A stretch of 64,000 bases of DNA, taken from a virus. The DNA is taken from positions 1 to 64,000 of IMG/VR virus record IMGVR_UViG_3300042350_002797; one strand, 5' to 3'. Made by a program: the position numbers and the translations under genes. Position 1 is the first letter of the stretch. Every line of letters begins with the position of its first letter. The notes under the pieces were generated by a model. That model did no database searches, was not told the DNA's origin, and saw only the letters and a list, made by a program, of their open reading frames with translations. Positions 13,613 to 22,378 of the stretch are shown one piece after another.

Positions 13613-14120
13613 AAATCAGTCCTTGACTTAAACACCAATTATACACATCTTGATAGGATAAGTCATCTTTTTCCTGTTCAAAAACTGTGCTAAAAAGATA
13701 TCTTGGTTTTTCAAAATTAATTACACAATGTCGATGCTGAGTATTAAACAGATAAAAATGGCCTACTTCATAATTCAGTTCTGTTATATTATCATTGAAT
13801 CTATCAACCACATCTCCAAATAAGCAATGGCTATTCGAATGTTCGATAAGCATATTAATGGTTACGCCCCTATAAAAGTCTTTGTGCCAATTGTACGATG
13901 TATTTGGAGCCATACGTATTATCATGCAAGTTTTAATAGGATACGCTTCATTAATAGTTTTTAATAAAGATTCTTTTGACCAAATGCCTTTTCTCATTTC
14001 GAGCATATCAAACCCGTCGATGGTTATCCACTGGTCATACAAGTTTATATGTCGAGAAAACTTAATAATCGTTTTAGATTTTAATATAAACTTTTTAAAT
14101 AAATGATTATTTTGGATCAT
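13605..14120 (-). CDS. 2OG-Fe(II) oxygenase-like protein (171 aa)
   Basis: 171 aa with aspartyl/asparaginyl-hydroxylase-like features: HxD at H79-D81 (NWHKD), a distal His cluster (QHRHCVIN, H129/H131) and R140 (KPRYLFS). The order and spacing fit a compact dioxygenase. A second, longer relative is at 3279. Its neighbours are the helical DnaE-operon protein and small genes leading to the glycan island, so it could act on either. Substrate unknown. Confidence 0.65.
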   Translation of the reverse strand: MIQNNHLFKKFILKSKTIIKFSRHINLYDQWITIDGFDMLEMRKGIWSKESLLKTINEAYPIKTCMIIRMAPNTSYNWHKDFYRGVTINMLIEHSNSHCLFGDVVDRFNDNITELNYEVGHFYLFNTQHRHCVINFEKPRYLFSTVFEQEKDDLSYQDVYNWCLSQGLIYE

Positions 14121-14328
14121 CGATGCTGAGTCTGTATATCATTTTTACTCGGGAAACAGCTTTTTGTAAAGCAGGATTTGTTTTTGCTGCCAATCTAATT
14201 TCATTCCAAAGAATGTGATCTTGTAAATCTTCTATACCTGAAGATTGAATGATTGTTCTTTTTTCTTTGCCAAACTCTCTTTCGTAAACAGTTTTCCCTT
14301 TATCTGGGCTTTCGTAAATTTTTGTCAT
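14107..14328 (-). CDS. Small hypothetical protein (73 aa)
   Basis: 73 aa, charged (MTKIYESPDKGKTVYERE), helical, with Arg/Lys patches. Start ATG at 14328 overlaps the methyltransferase stop (ATGA) and its end overlaps the oxygenase start by 14 nt. Resembles short basic phage proteins near replication genes. No function can be read. Confidence 0.6.
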   Translation of the reverse strand: MTKIYESPDKGKTVYEREFGKEKRTIIQSSGIEDLQDHILWNEIRLAAKTNPALQKAVSRVKMIYRLSIDDPK

Positions 14329-14885
14329 TTATATGCTACCACTCTACTACACATTGCAGTTTTAGGATATTTATTTGGTTCAACTACTGTTTTACTAAAT
14401 CCTGTATCCTTCAATAGTTTACTTAAACTATCTGCGCTGTATCCCCATTTATGCAGCATTGCAACGTTTTGATATTTTCCTATATTACCAAATATTCCTG
14501 CAACACCTTGCTTTAATATTTTTTTATTATCACTGTAAATTCTACTAGGATCGGATACTATAAACTTACACATTTTTAATAGATCTGGCCATTCTGTGGC
14601 TACTGATCCTCCTGGTTTTAAAATTCTATACCATTCTTTTAACATGCCAGGAACTTGATTTGGCATGATATGTTCTATCACATGAACACTGAGGATTTCG
14701 TCTACGGTGTCGTTAGGTATAGGATATTGATCTGTTAGATTATGTATAGTTATACCAGATTGCCCTATGCAGTAGTCTCCATCTACATTTATCCATCCTT
14801 CGTAAAGATTCGGTCCGCATCCTAGATGCAATCTTATAGGCAATTGTTTTTGTTGATAATTTATTATTTCTTCAGTTAAAGTCAT
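14325..14885 (-). CDS. SAM-dependent methyltransferase (class I)
   Basis: 186 aa. The SAM-binding motif I is LHLGCGP (19-25), followed by an acidic residue after the second strand (INVDGD), the motif LSVHVIEHI and the post-motif WYRILKPGGSVATEWPD. This is a type 11-like class I methyltransferase common in sugar modification clusters. It overlaps the glycosyltransferase gene upstream by 14 nt and opens the glycan island, so a sugar or lipid-linked glycan is the likely substrate. The acceptor is unknown. Confidence 0.8.
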   Translation of the reverse strand: MTLTEEIINYQQKQLPIRLHLGCGPNLYEGWINVDGDYCIGQSGITIHNLTDQYPIPNDTVDEILSVHVIEHIMPNQVPGMLKEWYRILKPGGSVATEWPDLLKMCKFIVSDPSRIYSDNKKILKQGVAGIFGNIGKYQNVAMLHKWGYSADSLSKLLKDTGFSKTVVEPNKYPKTAMCSRVVAYK

Positions 14886-15837
14886 GTTTAATACTTTTAA
14901 AAAAATTACACCATTTATCTGTAATTTTTTCTACAGAATAATTTTCAACAACATATTTTTGACCATTTGAAATCATTTCTAGAATATGTTTCCTATTATG
15001 TTTATCTAAAGCCCATGCTATTCCTTTGGCATAGTTTTTTGTCCAAATAAAATCTTTGAATTCATCGTAGCTTTGAAGTCTGCTAGTAATTACAAATTTT
15101 CCACTGATTAAAGAATCTATTAAACGTGTAGAACTTTTAGTTATTGTACGGTAATTTTCCTCTACAGGAATTAATACAATATCAGTATCTTTCAAATAAT
15201 GACCTTGCGTTTCCCAGTTCCATTCTACAAAATTAATTTTATCCATGTTAACAAACTGATGATCAGGGTTTTTTAATCTCTGTCTTGTTTTTTCCTCAAA
15301 TCTTTTAGCCTTTCCTGTTACAATAGATAATTTGTATCGTCCAATATTTCTTTCAAGAAAAGACCAAATTTCCGTCCAGTTAACATACCCTAAACTACTA
15401 TTGCTACCAAACCATAAAATTTTTATTGTTTTTCCTGGTGAAAATTCTGGAGTTAATACAGGGCGTTCTACAGGATCAGGGATAACAGTAGCTATTTTTC
15501 CAGTTCTGTTTAGTATTTCATCAGCCATTGTACGACTGTTACAGGTAATATAATCCGCTTCTATTGCACACGGTAGTAGTGCATCATCTTCGTCAAATTT
15601 GTTATCACATATGTCAAATACAGTAATAGCTTTTTTTCTTTTAGATTCTAATATGTTTTCTAATTGAGAAAATTTAATCCATACTGCGATATCATTTTCT
15701 TTAAGATGTGTTGTATTAGTTCCTATAGTAGAACTAATATTTCTTTTTTTTAATTCTTCAGAAATTAATCTTCCTCGCAGACGATGGCTTGCTCTTCTTT
15801 CTGAAAATTTACTAGTTAAAAAATGTACATTACTCAT
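14872..15837 (-). CDS. Glycosyltransferase, GT-B type
   Basis: 321 aa, two Rossmann-like halves. The N-terminal half includes ITVFDICDNKFDED and an ITCNSRTMAD stretch; the second half begins at about 140 (IKILWFGSNSS) and carries VLIPVEENYRTITKSSTRL, a typical donor-site region with Glu and Ser/Thr in GT4-like enzymes. Overlaps the FkbM-like methyltransferase upstream by 8 nt. Likely transfers a sugar to a phage- or host-surface glycan. Confidence 0.75.
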   Translation of the reverse strand: MSNVHFLTSKFSERRASHRLRGRLISEELKKRNISSTIGTNTTHLKENDIAVWIKFSQLENILESKRKKAITVFDICDNKFDEDDALLPCAIEADYITCNSRTMADEILNRTGKIATVIPDPVERPVLTPEFSPGKTIKILWFGSNSSLGYVNWTEIWSFLERNIGRYKLSIVTGKAKRFEEKTRQRLKNPDHQFVNMDKINFVEWNWETQGHYLKDTDIVLIPVEENYRTITKSSTRLIDSLISGKFVITSRLQSYDEFKDFIWTKNYAKGIAWALDKHNRKHILEMISNGQKYVVENYSVEKITDKWCNFFKSIKHDFN

Positions 15838-16492
15838 CAGGTTTTATAAAAATGAAATCTGCTTTTCCTACTTTTTGTATGTTCTTATACCCTAACGAAT
15901 TTAAAAGTTTTTCTGGATCAGGCATAGTGCTATTTTGTCGAGTGTGTACTCTTACTTTATTTTCAATTAAAATAACAGGGGAGTTATTTTTAAGAAACTC
16001 TGTGGCTCCATCTAATAAATATCCTTCGTGACTGTCTACATCAATTTTAACAAAATCAATATCTTTAAGATTTAGATCATCTAATTTAATAGTATTCACT
16101 TTTATTGTAATCTGATCTGCTAAATCTTTTTCTTCTAATGTTGATACCCATGCGCTAAAATTGTTATTTACAAAATTTTGAATACCATTTTTATTACTGA
16201 TACCAACATTTTCAATTTTGCAATTTCTGATATTGCGAATTTCTAAATTTTTATTACAACACTCAAACATTTCTTGATTAGCTTCGAAACCTAAAACATT
16301 TTTAAATTTGGTCGACATAGCGATAGTCGAGTCTCCGATCCATGTTCCAATATCAATAGCGTTATCAAATTTTCTTACATATTTAAGAGCTTCTGCAATA
16401 GCATTAACACATGGAAAGTTTTCTTCTTCTACCATTAAAGCAACTCTATCTTTAGTAGAATCTGCGCAATACCAATTACCTATTTTTTTCAT
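15830..16492 (-). CDS. FkbM-family methyltransferase
   Basis: 220 aa. SAM motif I is AIDIGTWIGDST (about 42-53), then VLGFEANQEMFECC (second-strand Glu) and DFVKIDVDSHEGYLLDGA, the FkbM signature. FkbM enzymes O-methylate sugars and related metabolites. A second FkbM gene is at 21719. It overlaps the cupin gene upstream by 17 nt, in the same transcript as the glycosyltransferase and methyltransferase downstream. Confidence 0.85.
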   Translation of the reverse strand: MKKIGNWYCADSTKDRVALMVEEENFPCVNAIAEALKYVRKFDNAIDIGTWIGDSTIAMSTKFKNVLGFEANQEMFECCNKNLEIRNIRNCKIENVGISNKNGIQNFVNNNFSAWVSTLEEKDLADQITIKVNTIKLDDLNLKDIDFVKIDVDSHEGYLLDGATEFLKNNSPVILIENKVRVHTRQNSTMPDPEKLLNSLGYKNIQKVGKADFIFIKPDE

Positions 16493-16832
16493 TATGGTAT
16501 CCTACAGTTTCTCTTTCAATGTCTTCGTGATCGAATTCCGCCCAATAAAGTTCGAAAGCTACAGTATCTTCTAGTGCCTCAAACTGATGAAATTCACCGG
16601 GGGCAACTTTAGTATACATACCGTTCATCAAAACAGTTTCGTCAACAAGATCATAATTGTTTTTCCAGACACGTATAATTAACGCACCTTTTTCAACAAA
16701 AAATCCATTCCACTTGAACTTGTGTTTATGTTTAGAACAGACACCGCCTTTCTTAATATCGATCCGATGAAATTCTAAAACACCGTTGGCTTCTAAAAGC
16801 TCTGTTTGCCCCCATACTTTTCCTGCAATCAT
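16476..16832 (-). CDS. Cupin-domain protein (118 aa)
   Basis: 118 aa, a single beta-barrel cupin. The first motif has CSKHKHKFKWNGFFVEKG (His pair and Glu), and the second has VAPGEFHQFEALED (His). Its closest look-alikes are small sugar epimerase/isomerase-type cupins. ATG at 16832 follows AGGAAACT. It starts the four-gene set leading to 14325. A role in nucleotide-sugar handling is inferred from context. Confidence 0.75.
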   Translation of the reverse strand: MIAGKVWGQTELLEANGVLEFHRIDIKKGGVCSKHKHKFKWNGFFVEKGALIIRVWKNNYDLVDETVLMNGMYTKVAPGEFHQFEALEDTVAFELYWAEFDHEDIERETVGYHNEKNR

Positions 16833-16842
16833 AGTTTCCTCT

Positions 16843-17349
16843 TTACAAAATTTTACTTAAATTTATAAGCTCGCATTGTCTACTAATTTCTTTAACAAAA
16901 TAACAGCAGTTAGGTTTAGATGAATCACTAGTAGGCACACTTAATAATTGTCCGTTCTTCATCTTAGGAAAATACCATTTAACATCATTGTAAAAATTTA
17001 CAATTTCTATTGGTTTAAATTCTATTCTAAAACTACTTAACGGATTAAAACAAAATGCTTCGAACCCTCTATCATTTAAACTAGTTAATGGCAATATTTC
17101 TATATCATTGTTACTACTACTATCTCCTACAGCAATGCTCCAATCAATAGGCATAGAGATTTCATCATTGCCTATTCTTAAAACCATTGCAGGACTGTTA
17201 AAACTTTCTAAAAAAATTAATGGTATAAAATAAAAATCTGGATCTATTGGATTACTATTATCTAATACGCTGAATCTCATATTTTCATCTACATCGTCAG
17301 GCAAATTATTTAAGTCAAATGCGGTGTTATCTAAAGTTAAAATTTTCAT
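16843..17349 (-). CDS. Hypothetical protein next to uvsW (168 aa)
   Basis: ATG at 17349 (MKILTLDNTAFDL) overlaps the uvsW stop (ATGA); the TTG at 17361 is not needed. 168 aa, beta-rich, acidic, with no motif recognised. A protein of this type adjoins uvsW in several T4-like marine phages in my recollection. Translation is probably coupled to uvsW. Confidence 0.6.
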   Translation of the reverse strand: MKILTLDNTAFDLNNLPDDVDENMRFSVLDNSNPIDPDFYFIPLIFLESFNSPAMVLRIGNDEISMPIDWSIAVGDSSSNNDIEILPLTSLNDRGFEAFCFNPLSSFRIEFKPIEIVNFYNDVKWYFPKMKNGQLLSVPTSDSSKPNCCYFVKEISRQCELINLSKIL

Positions 17350-18818
17350 TTTTGATTCCAATCAATTTTGTCGAGGGTGAACGGGTACTTAGCATCTTTA
17401 TAATATCTTTTTCGTTCAGTTAAATGTTTTTTAGCGTATTTGCAATTAGAGGTTATATCCCAGATCTGAACGAAGTCTTTGTCTTCAGCTTTTCTAATAC
17501 CTCGCCCAATGCTCTGTATAACGCGGACAAAGCTTTTTCCGGGTTCCAAAAGAACCAAATTAAAAATCCTAGGAATATTAATACCCACAGCGGCCACACC
17601 GTAAGTCGCCACAATAATCTTATTATCGCTTGTTTTAATTTCATCATATTCTTCTTTTCTGTCGGTAGTTTTTACTTTTCCTGAAACAAATACAGATTCG
17701 GGAATCAATTCTGTTAATAAATTACCAGTGTCTATTCTGTTTACTAAAACCAAGGTGTTTCCTGAGTCTGCAATAGTGTTAATGTAATTGGAAATATATT
17801 TGATTCGATCCTTATTTGTTACCAAATATTTTAATTCATCTGCATAAGACTTAAATTCTAAAAAATCACTTAATTGTAATATGTTAACATGCAGATTGCT
17901 GAGTACACCTAGTTCTTGAAGTTCGTAGGCTTTTATACCGCCAATTACTGGGCCTATGCTAGCAAAAATTATTTCAGATTCGTAATCTTGCTTAGGAATA
18001 GTTCCTGTGAGTCCCCAACGTATAGCAGAATTACAAAAATTTTGAGTCAATAAATTTTTTAACACATCTGCTTTAGCCATATGCACTTCGTCGACTATCA
18101 CACATCTTACACCATCTAAAAATTCAGCTAAAGTTATTATCTCGTGTTCTTGATTTTTACTTTTTTTATCTAAAATGTTGAGACTTTGCCATGTGCATAT
18201 TGTGTGAGTTTTACCTAACTCTTTTCTATCCCCATAATATACTCCAACATCTAATCCGACAAGTCGAAAATCTTCTTCTGTTTGTGTAACTAAATCTTTA
18301 TTGGGAACAATAACCATTGTTCTTCCGTACGGTTCGCATAACTGAGCCAAAGTTGCTGTCATAATAGTTTTACCGGCACCAGTTGCTACTTCCTGTAGAC
18401 TTTGCGGATTTTCGATAAATCTATTAACAACATCTACTTGATCGTCACGTAGCATTATAGGGTCGCCTTCGAATCTATGGCCTGATCCCCATACTTTACC
18501 TTGATCTGCCCAGTATGCGTTTGTTACTTTAGTAAAATTTAATTTTAATGATTGTCTCTTATCCTGTATGTCTTCAACAGTTACATTATTTTCTTCTAAT
18601 ATTTCTAAAATTCTAGGTAGTTGATTTATATAACCATTACCGCCAAGGCCAAACAACGTAACACTACCATCCCATCGACCTAATTTAAATGAAGGCCGAT
18701 ATCTAGCTGTTGGATCAATATATTTGAATTTTTTAGAAAGCTTTCGTCGAATTTCAACAGGCAATCCTTCTAATTTTATATTAACTTCGTCTTGAATAAT
18801 TAATTTACAAAATATCAT
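17346..18818 (-). CDS. uvsW: DNA/RNA helicase UvsW
   Basis: 490-aa superfamily 2 helicase that unwinds R-loops and branched DNA, and helps switch from origin- to recombination-driven replication in T4. An N-terminal domain (RPSFKLGRWDGSVTLFG) precedes the helicase core with Walker A EVATGAGKT, DEVH box (VIVDEVHMAKAD), TGTIPK (motif III) and motif VI QSIGRGIRK. Length matches T4 UvsW (502 aa). It interrupts the glycan island; the 391-aa gene upstream overlaps it by 14 nt. Confidence 0.93.
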   Translation of the reverse strand: MIFCKLIIQDEVNIKLEGLPVEIRRKLSKKFKYIDPTARYRPSFKLGRWDGSVTLFGLGGNGYINQLPRILEILEENNVTVEDIQDKRQSLKLNFTKVTNAYWADQGKVWGSGHRFEGDPIMLRDDQVDVVNRFIENPQSLQEVATGAGKTIMTATLAQLCEPYGRTMVIVPNKDLVTQTEEDFRLVGLDVGVYYGDRKELGKTHTICTWQSLNILDKKSKNQEHEIITLAEFLDGVRCVIVDEVHMAKADVLKNLLTQNFCNSAIRWGLTGTIPKQDYESEIIFASIGPVIGGIKAYELQELGVLSNLHVNILQLSDFLEFKSYADELKYLVTNKDRIKYISNYINTIADSGNTLVLVNRIDTGNLLTELIPESVFVSGKVKTTDRKEEYDEIKTSDNKIIVATYGVAAVGINIPRIFNLVLLEPGKSFVRVIQSIGRGIRKAEDKDFVQIWDITSNCKYAKKHLTERKRYYKDAKYPFTLDKIDWNQK

Positions 18819-19980
18819 AATGTTTCTCTGAAGCAGGCTTGTGTGAGCTATAATGAGTAATTAAATCTACTCTTTGACAAAATGCAGAAGTTTTAGATCC
18901 GTTAAAAGTCGGAGAAAAATTTATCACAGATAATGGGTACCAGTTGGTGTTTAACAAAAATTTAGGCAATAACGCACTAGCTATACCTGCAATTTTTGTT
19001 TCTGAAGTCAATTTTTTGTTTAAATTATTATTTTTTATAAATTCATTAAATTCTTTGTTTACTGGTAATGAGTTGTCTACTCTAAAATAAATTCCTATGC
19101 TATCATTAAACGTTTTCTCTGAATAATTTTTTAGTAAATTTAGTATTCTTAATGAGGATACTACATCGTGTTTATCGAATACGAACAAGCAAGGAAATCT
19201 ATTCAAACTGCTAAAAGATTCTAAAATTTCTTCTAATGTATAATTTGTTTCATCAATCCAAATATTTGTTTTTGATCTATTCGCAATTTTAAATTTGAGA
19301 GAATTTTCTACCTTTTTTGACGAAAAAGAATATTGATACTTAATTCGCCTATCCAATAAAATTAAATCTTTATCAGACTCATTAATAATTTCATCTGTTA
19401 CTTGAGATAAAATTTTATTATTATGTGGATTATGTATGTCTAAATAGTTAGAATTATTTTTTACTAATTCAGTAATTTTTTTATATAAATTTTTAACATC
19501 ATCGCTAACAATAAAATCTTCCTTTGAAAAGAAATCAACAACAGTTATTAGATTAAATTCGTTGCATAAAATTTTATAAAGTGTCGGAGAAATATTGATT
19601 GTGTTTCCTGATACAACTTTTTTTAATTTATTAATTTTATCTTTAAACGACTTATCATGAGTCGATTCTACTATTAAATACTTAAAATCCAAGTCTGAAA
19701 AATATATTCTTTTAGTAGGAATTATCTCTCTAAAATCTTTACTCCACAAAGGATTTTCAATTAATGATACTTCTTCTGCGTTCATAATCTTTAAGTTTTC
19801 TTTGTTTGATGACAATATATTGATTAACAGATTTGCTTGTTTTTTGGTCAAAAATATGTCCCTTTTTAACTGATGTGATAAACTTAATAGAATCTTCTTT
19901 TCTTTTTTTGGGAAAGAGTCGTTGTCTTGAAATGACAATGTTTCGGTAAGAGTAATCAGTAAAGCATCAGTAGTTAACAT
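18805..19980 (-). CDS. Conserved hypothetical protein upstream of uvsW (391 aa)
   Basis: ATG at 19980 is chosen: the longer reading from 19998 begins with TTG inside the promoter. 391 aa, Lys/Asn/Ser-rich. The C-terminal half reads like a Rossmann or P-loop-like fold without a Walker A: RFPCLFVFDKHDVVS, GIYFRVDNS and KIAGIASALLPK. It may be a partner of UvsW, since the genes overlap by 14 nt and share a promoter. The ATG lies 7 nt after a perfect -10 box. Function unknown. Confidence 0.6.
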   Translation of the reverse strand: MLTTDALLITLTETLSFQDNDSFPKKEKKILLSLSHQLKRDIFLTKKQANLLINILSSNKENLKIMNAEEVSLIENPLWSKDFREIIPTKRIYFSDLDFKYLIVESTHDKSFKDKINKLKKVVSGNTINISPTLYKILCNEFNLITVVDFFSKEDFIVSDDVKNLYKKITELVKNNSNYLDIHNPHNNKILSQVTDEIINESDKDLILLDRRIKYQYSFSSKKVENSLKFKIANRSKTNIWIDETNYTLEEILESFSSLNRFPCLFVFDKHDVVSSLRILNLLKNYSEKTFNDSIGIYFRVDNSLPVNKEFNEFIKNNNLNKKLTSETKIAGIASALLPKFLLNTNWYPLSVINFSPTFNGSKTSAFCQRVDLITHYSSHKPASEKHYDIL

Positions 19981-19987
19981 TTTATAA

Positions 19988-20016
19988 ATTATAAACAAAT
20001 TTTACACGAATGTCAA
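19988..20016 (-). promoter_or_regulatory. Perfect-consensus promoter upstream of the uvsW operon
   Basis: On the minus strand TTGACA (20011-20016), 17-nt spacer, TATAAT (19988-19993). The ATG at 19980 follows 7 nt later, so the message would have little or no 5' leader. The -35 box touches the end of the gene at 20013. Confidence 0.85.
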
Positions 20017-20870
20017 ATATTAGACAAGAAAATTCTCTTTAATGGTATTCCCTGAGCAATTTCATCGAGAGTCCATTCGGTATGACAAAACTTTTCAAAC
20101 CACAACTCTCTCTTAGGTCTGATTGGACTATCTATTGTTGAAAAATCTGTGTTACCTACAGGTGCTGCTAAACTTTCATTACCTACAAATGCTGGGACAC
20201 CATTAATTATACTTAAAATTCCGGTATTTGAGCTAGGATTTACTACGGCCCAAGCATTTTTTAAATCTTCATCGAAGTCGAAATCATCATAAGTATTCGA
20301 TATATGTTTTGGTATTCTAATTTTTACATCTTTGTATTTAAAATTTGCTGCCCAGGACCAATCGCGAGGGTGGGGCCTGAATACGATAGGTTTATCAGAG
20401 TAAGATTTTATGGAATCTATAGTTGATTTTAACCAGAGGACAGGGTCGGCTCGATGTACCCATTGTTCGCTTTTAGTATGCTGTCCACATATCAAAATAT
20501 TATAGCCACTATACTGCCAAGGCTTTAATTCAATACCTAATGCTTTTGATCTTTCTGGTATAAGATTAGTTTCGTTAGCAAAAAAACCTAAATTATTAAC
20601 ATGATTAAGGCCTACTCTCCATGTTTCTCCTCTCTTAATACATCCTATCTCTAACACCAATAGTTTTTTTCTCTGCTGATGAGCATGTTCCCATATGGGT
20701 CTATTTTGTAACATTCTTCCATGCCATAAGACTGACCATATTACTAGTATATCGGCTGACATATCGTGTTCTACTAAGTCGAACCCTAAATTTTTTGCAC
20801 CTTTTTCGAGAGCAGCAAATACAGGTCGAGAGTTTTGAGCACCAAATCGAGGAAAAATTGACAGTTTCAT
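20013..20870 (-). CDS. Capsule-synthesis-like glycosyltransferase, paralogue 1
   Basis: 285 aa. The C-terminal half has the pattern shared with two neighbours: IVFRPHPRDW (about 165-174) and VVNPSSNTGILSIINGVPAF (about 213-232), as in capsule polysaccharide (KpsS/LipB-like) transferases, where the HP motif and the Ser/Thr loop bind the donor. The N-terminus is an MKLSIFPRFGAQ half-domain. Relatives at 22359 and in the C-terminal part of 23254. Presumably adds Kdo or another sugar to a glycan; no direct evidence. Confidence 0.65.
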   Translation of the reverse strand: MKLSIFPRFGAQNSRPVFAALEKGAKNLGFDLVEHDMSADILVIWSVLWHGRMLQNRPIWEHAHQQRKKLLVLEIGCIKRGETWRVGLNHVNNLGFFANETNLIPERSKALGIELKPWQYSGYNILICGQHTKSEQWVHRADPVLWLKSTIDSIKSYSDKPIVFRPHPRDWSWAANFKYKDVKIRIPKHISNTYDDFDFDEDLKNAWAVVNPSSNTGILSIINGVPAFVGNESLAAPVGNTDFSTIDSPIRPKRELWFEKFCHTEWTLDEIAQGIPLKRIFLSNI

Positions 20871-20908
20871 ATAGTTGATAAGTAATGTATGTATTTAACG
20901 GAGTAACA

Positions 20909-21718
20909 ATGCCAAAGTATGCAGTCGTAACAACTTTTCATGCCAAAGGTTATGAGCAATATGCTCAAAAGTTCATAAAAACTTTCTTAAAAACATGGCC
21001 TCAGTCGGTTGTTTTATATGTGTACACCGAAGATTGCGAGATTGCCGAGACCGGTGTTAACTTAATTGTAAGAGATTTACATTCAGCTAGTCAACCTTTA
21101 GTGGATTTTAAAAATAAGTGGAAAAATGTCCCTAAAGCCAATGGTGATGTTAGTCAAGACCCAGTTAGAAGCAAAAGAAGAGATGCCGGAAAAGGTTTCA
21201 AATGGGATGCGGTAAGATTTAGTCACAAAGTTTACAGTATTTTTCATTGTGCAGCTAATTGCGATGCAGATATTTTAATTTGGATGGATGCAGACATGAT
21301 TTGTCATAGTCCCGTTGACGAAAATGTGTTAAATTCTCTAATTCCTGAAGAAAACGATCTTTGCTTTTTAGGAAGGGAAGGAAAATTTAGTGAATGTGGT
21401 TTGTATTCGTTAAATCTTCATAAGAAACAGACAAAAAGATTTTTAAAAAGGTTTCAAGAGTATTATGATAAAGCCGAAAACGGTATTTTTACCTTAGACG
21501 AGTGGCACGACAGTTTTGTGTTCGACGCTGTAAGGAAAGATGTTCCTTTAAACTCGTTAGATTGGTCAAAAAATCTTATTAAAGGAGAAGGTCACCCTTT
21601 AATCAATAGTGCTTGGGGTGCATACCTCGATCATCTTAAAGGAGCACGTAAAAAAACCGGTAAAAGTATGCCTACGGACCTTGTAGTTAAAAGAAACGAA
21701 AAATATTGGACAAATTAA
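20909..21718 (+). CDS. Glycosyltransferase, GT-A type with DAD motif
   Basis: 269 aa from ATG at 20909, which has a CGGAG site 5 nt upstream; the ATG at 20885 lacks one. Residues 127-129 (WMDADM) form the DxD motif that binds a nucleotide-sugar metal. A second acidic site, DEWHDSFVF, follows at about 195-203, with GHPLINSAWG near the C-terminus. It is the first gene of a plus-strand pair placed inside the minus-strand glycan island, with the FkbM gene directly after it. Confidence 0.75.
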   Translation: MPKYAVVTTFHAKGYEQYAQKFIKTFLKTWPQSVVLYVYTEDCEIAETGVNLIVRDLHSASQPLVDFKNKWKNVPKANGDVSQDPVRSKRRDAGKGFKWDAVRFSHKVYSIFHCAANCDADILIWMDADMICHSPVDENVLNSLIPEENDLCFLGREGKFSECGLYSLNLHKKQTKRFLKRFQEYYDKAENGIFTLDEWHDSFVFDAVRKDVPLNSLDWSKNLIKGEGHPLINSAWGAYLDHLKGARKKTGKSMPTDLVVKRNEKYWTN

Positions 21719-22378
21719 ATGGGATTAAAAGAATATCACGGGTTTTATTTTCCGGCTTACGACGATCATTTTCCAAAGATGCTGGATAAAAGCTTAAAGA
21801 AAGATAATGTGTTACGATATCAGTGGCGAGCTAGAGATGCTGCTGTAAAAATTTGTGAAAAAAGAAGATATTGTATAGATATTGGTGCGAACGTAGGATT
21901 GTGGGCTTGCGATTTAGTAAAAGAATTTAATCATGTCATTGCGTTTGAACCAGTGCGTGATTTTAGAAAATGTTTTGTGAAAAATGTTAAATTAAAAAAT
22001 TATACGCTATATGATAACGCATTAGGCAAAGAAGAAACATTAATTAACATGAATATTGTTGCAGGTAATACAGGACACAGTCATGTTGATCTAACTTCTT
22101 ATGGAAAAGGTGAAATATCTATGAAAACTTTAGACAGTTTTAATTTCAAAGATATAGATATGATTAAGATTGACGTCGAAGGATTTGAAGAACAAATATT
22201 ACTGGGTGCGCAACAAACAATAGAAAATAATCTTCCAATCCTTGTTATTGAACAACAAAAACACGAGTATCAAGACGACATGAAAGATTTAACTAGTATT
22301 AAACTTTTAAATAAATGGGGATATGAGGTTATAGAACAATATAATAAAGATTGGATTCTTAAATCAAAAAAGGCCTAA
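21719..22378 (+). CDS. FkbM-family methyltransferase
   Basis: 219 aa. SAM motif I CIDIGANVGLWACDL (about 51-65), VIAFEPVRDF (acidic second strand), and the FkbM signature MIKIDVEGFEEQILLGA (about 142-158). ATG follows directly after the stop of the glycosyltransferase gene, implying coupling. Its 3' end overlaps the convergent minus-strand gene by 20 nt. Likely O-methylates a sugar made or placed by the cluster. Confidence 0.85.
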   Translation: MGLKEYHGFYFPAYDDHFPKMLDKSLKKDNVLRYQWRARDAAVKICEKRRYCIDIGANVGLWACDLVKEFNHVIAFEPVRDFRKCFVKNVKLKNYTLYDNALGKEETLINMNIVAGNTGHSHVDLTSYGKGEISMKTLDSFNFKDIDMIKIDVEGFEEQILLGAQQTIENNLPILVIEQQKHEYQDDMKDLTSIKLLNKWGYEVIEQYNKDWILKSKKA

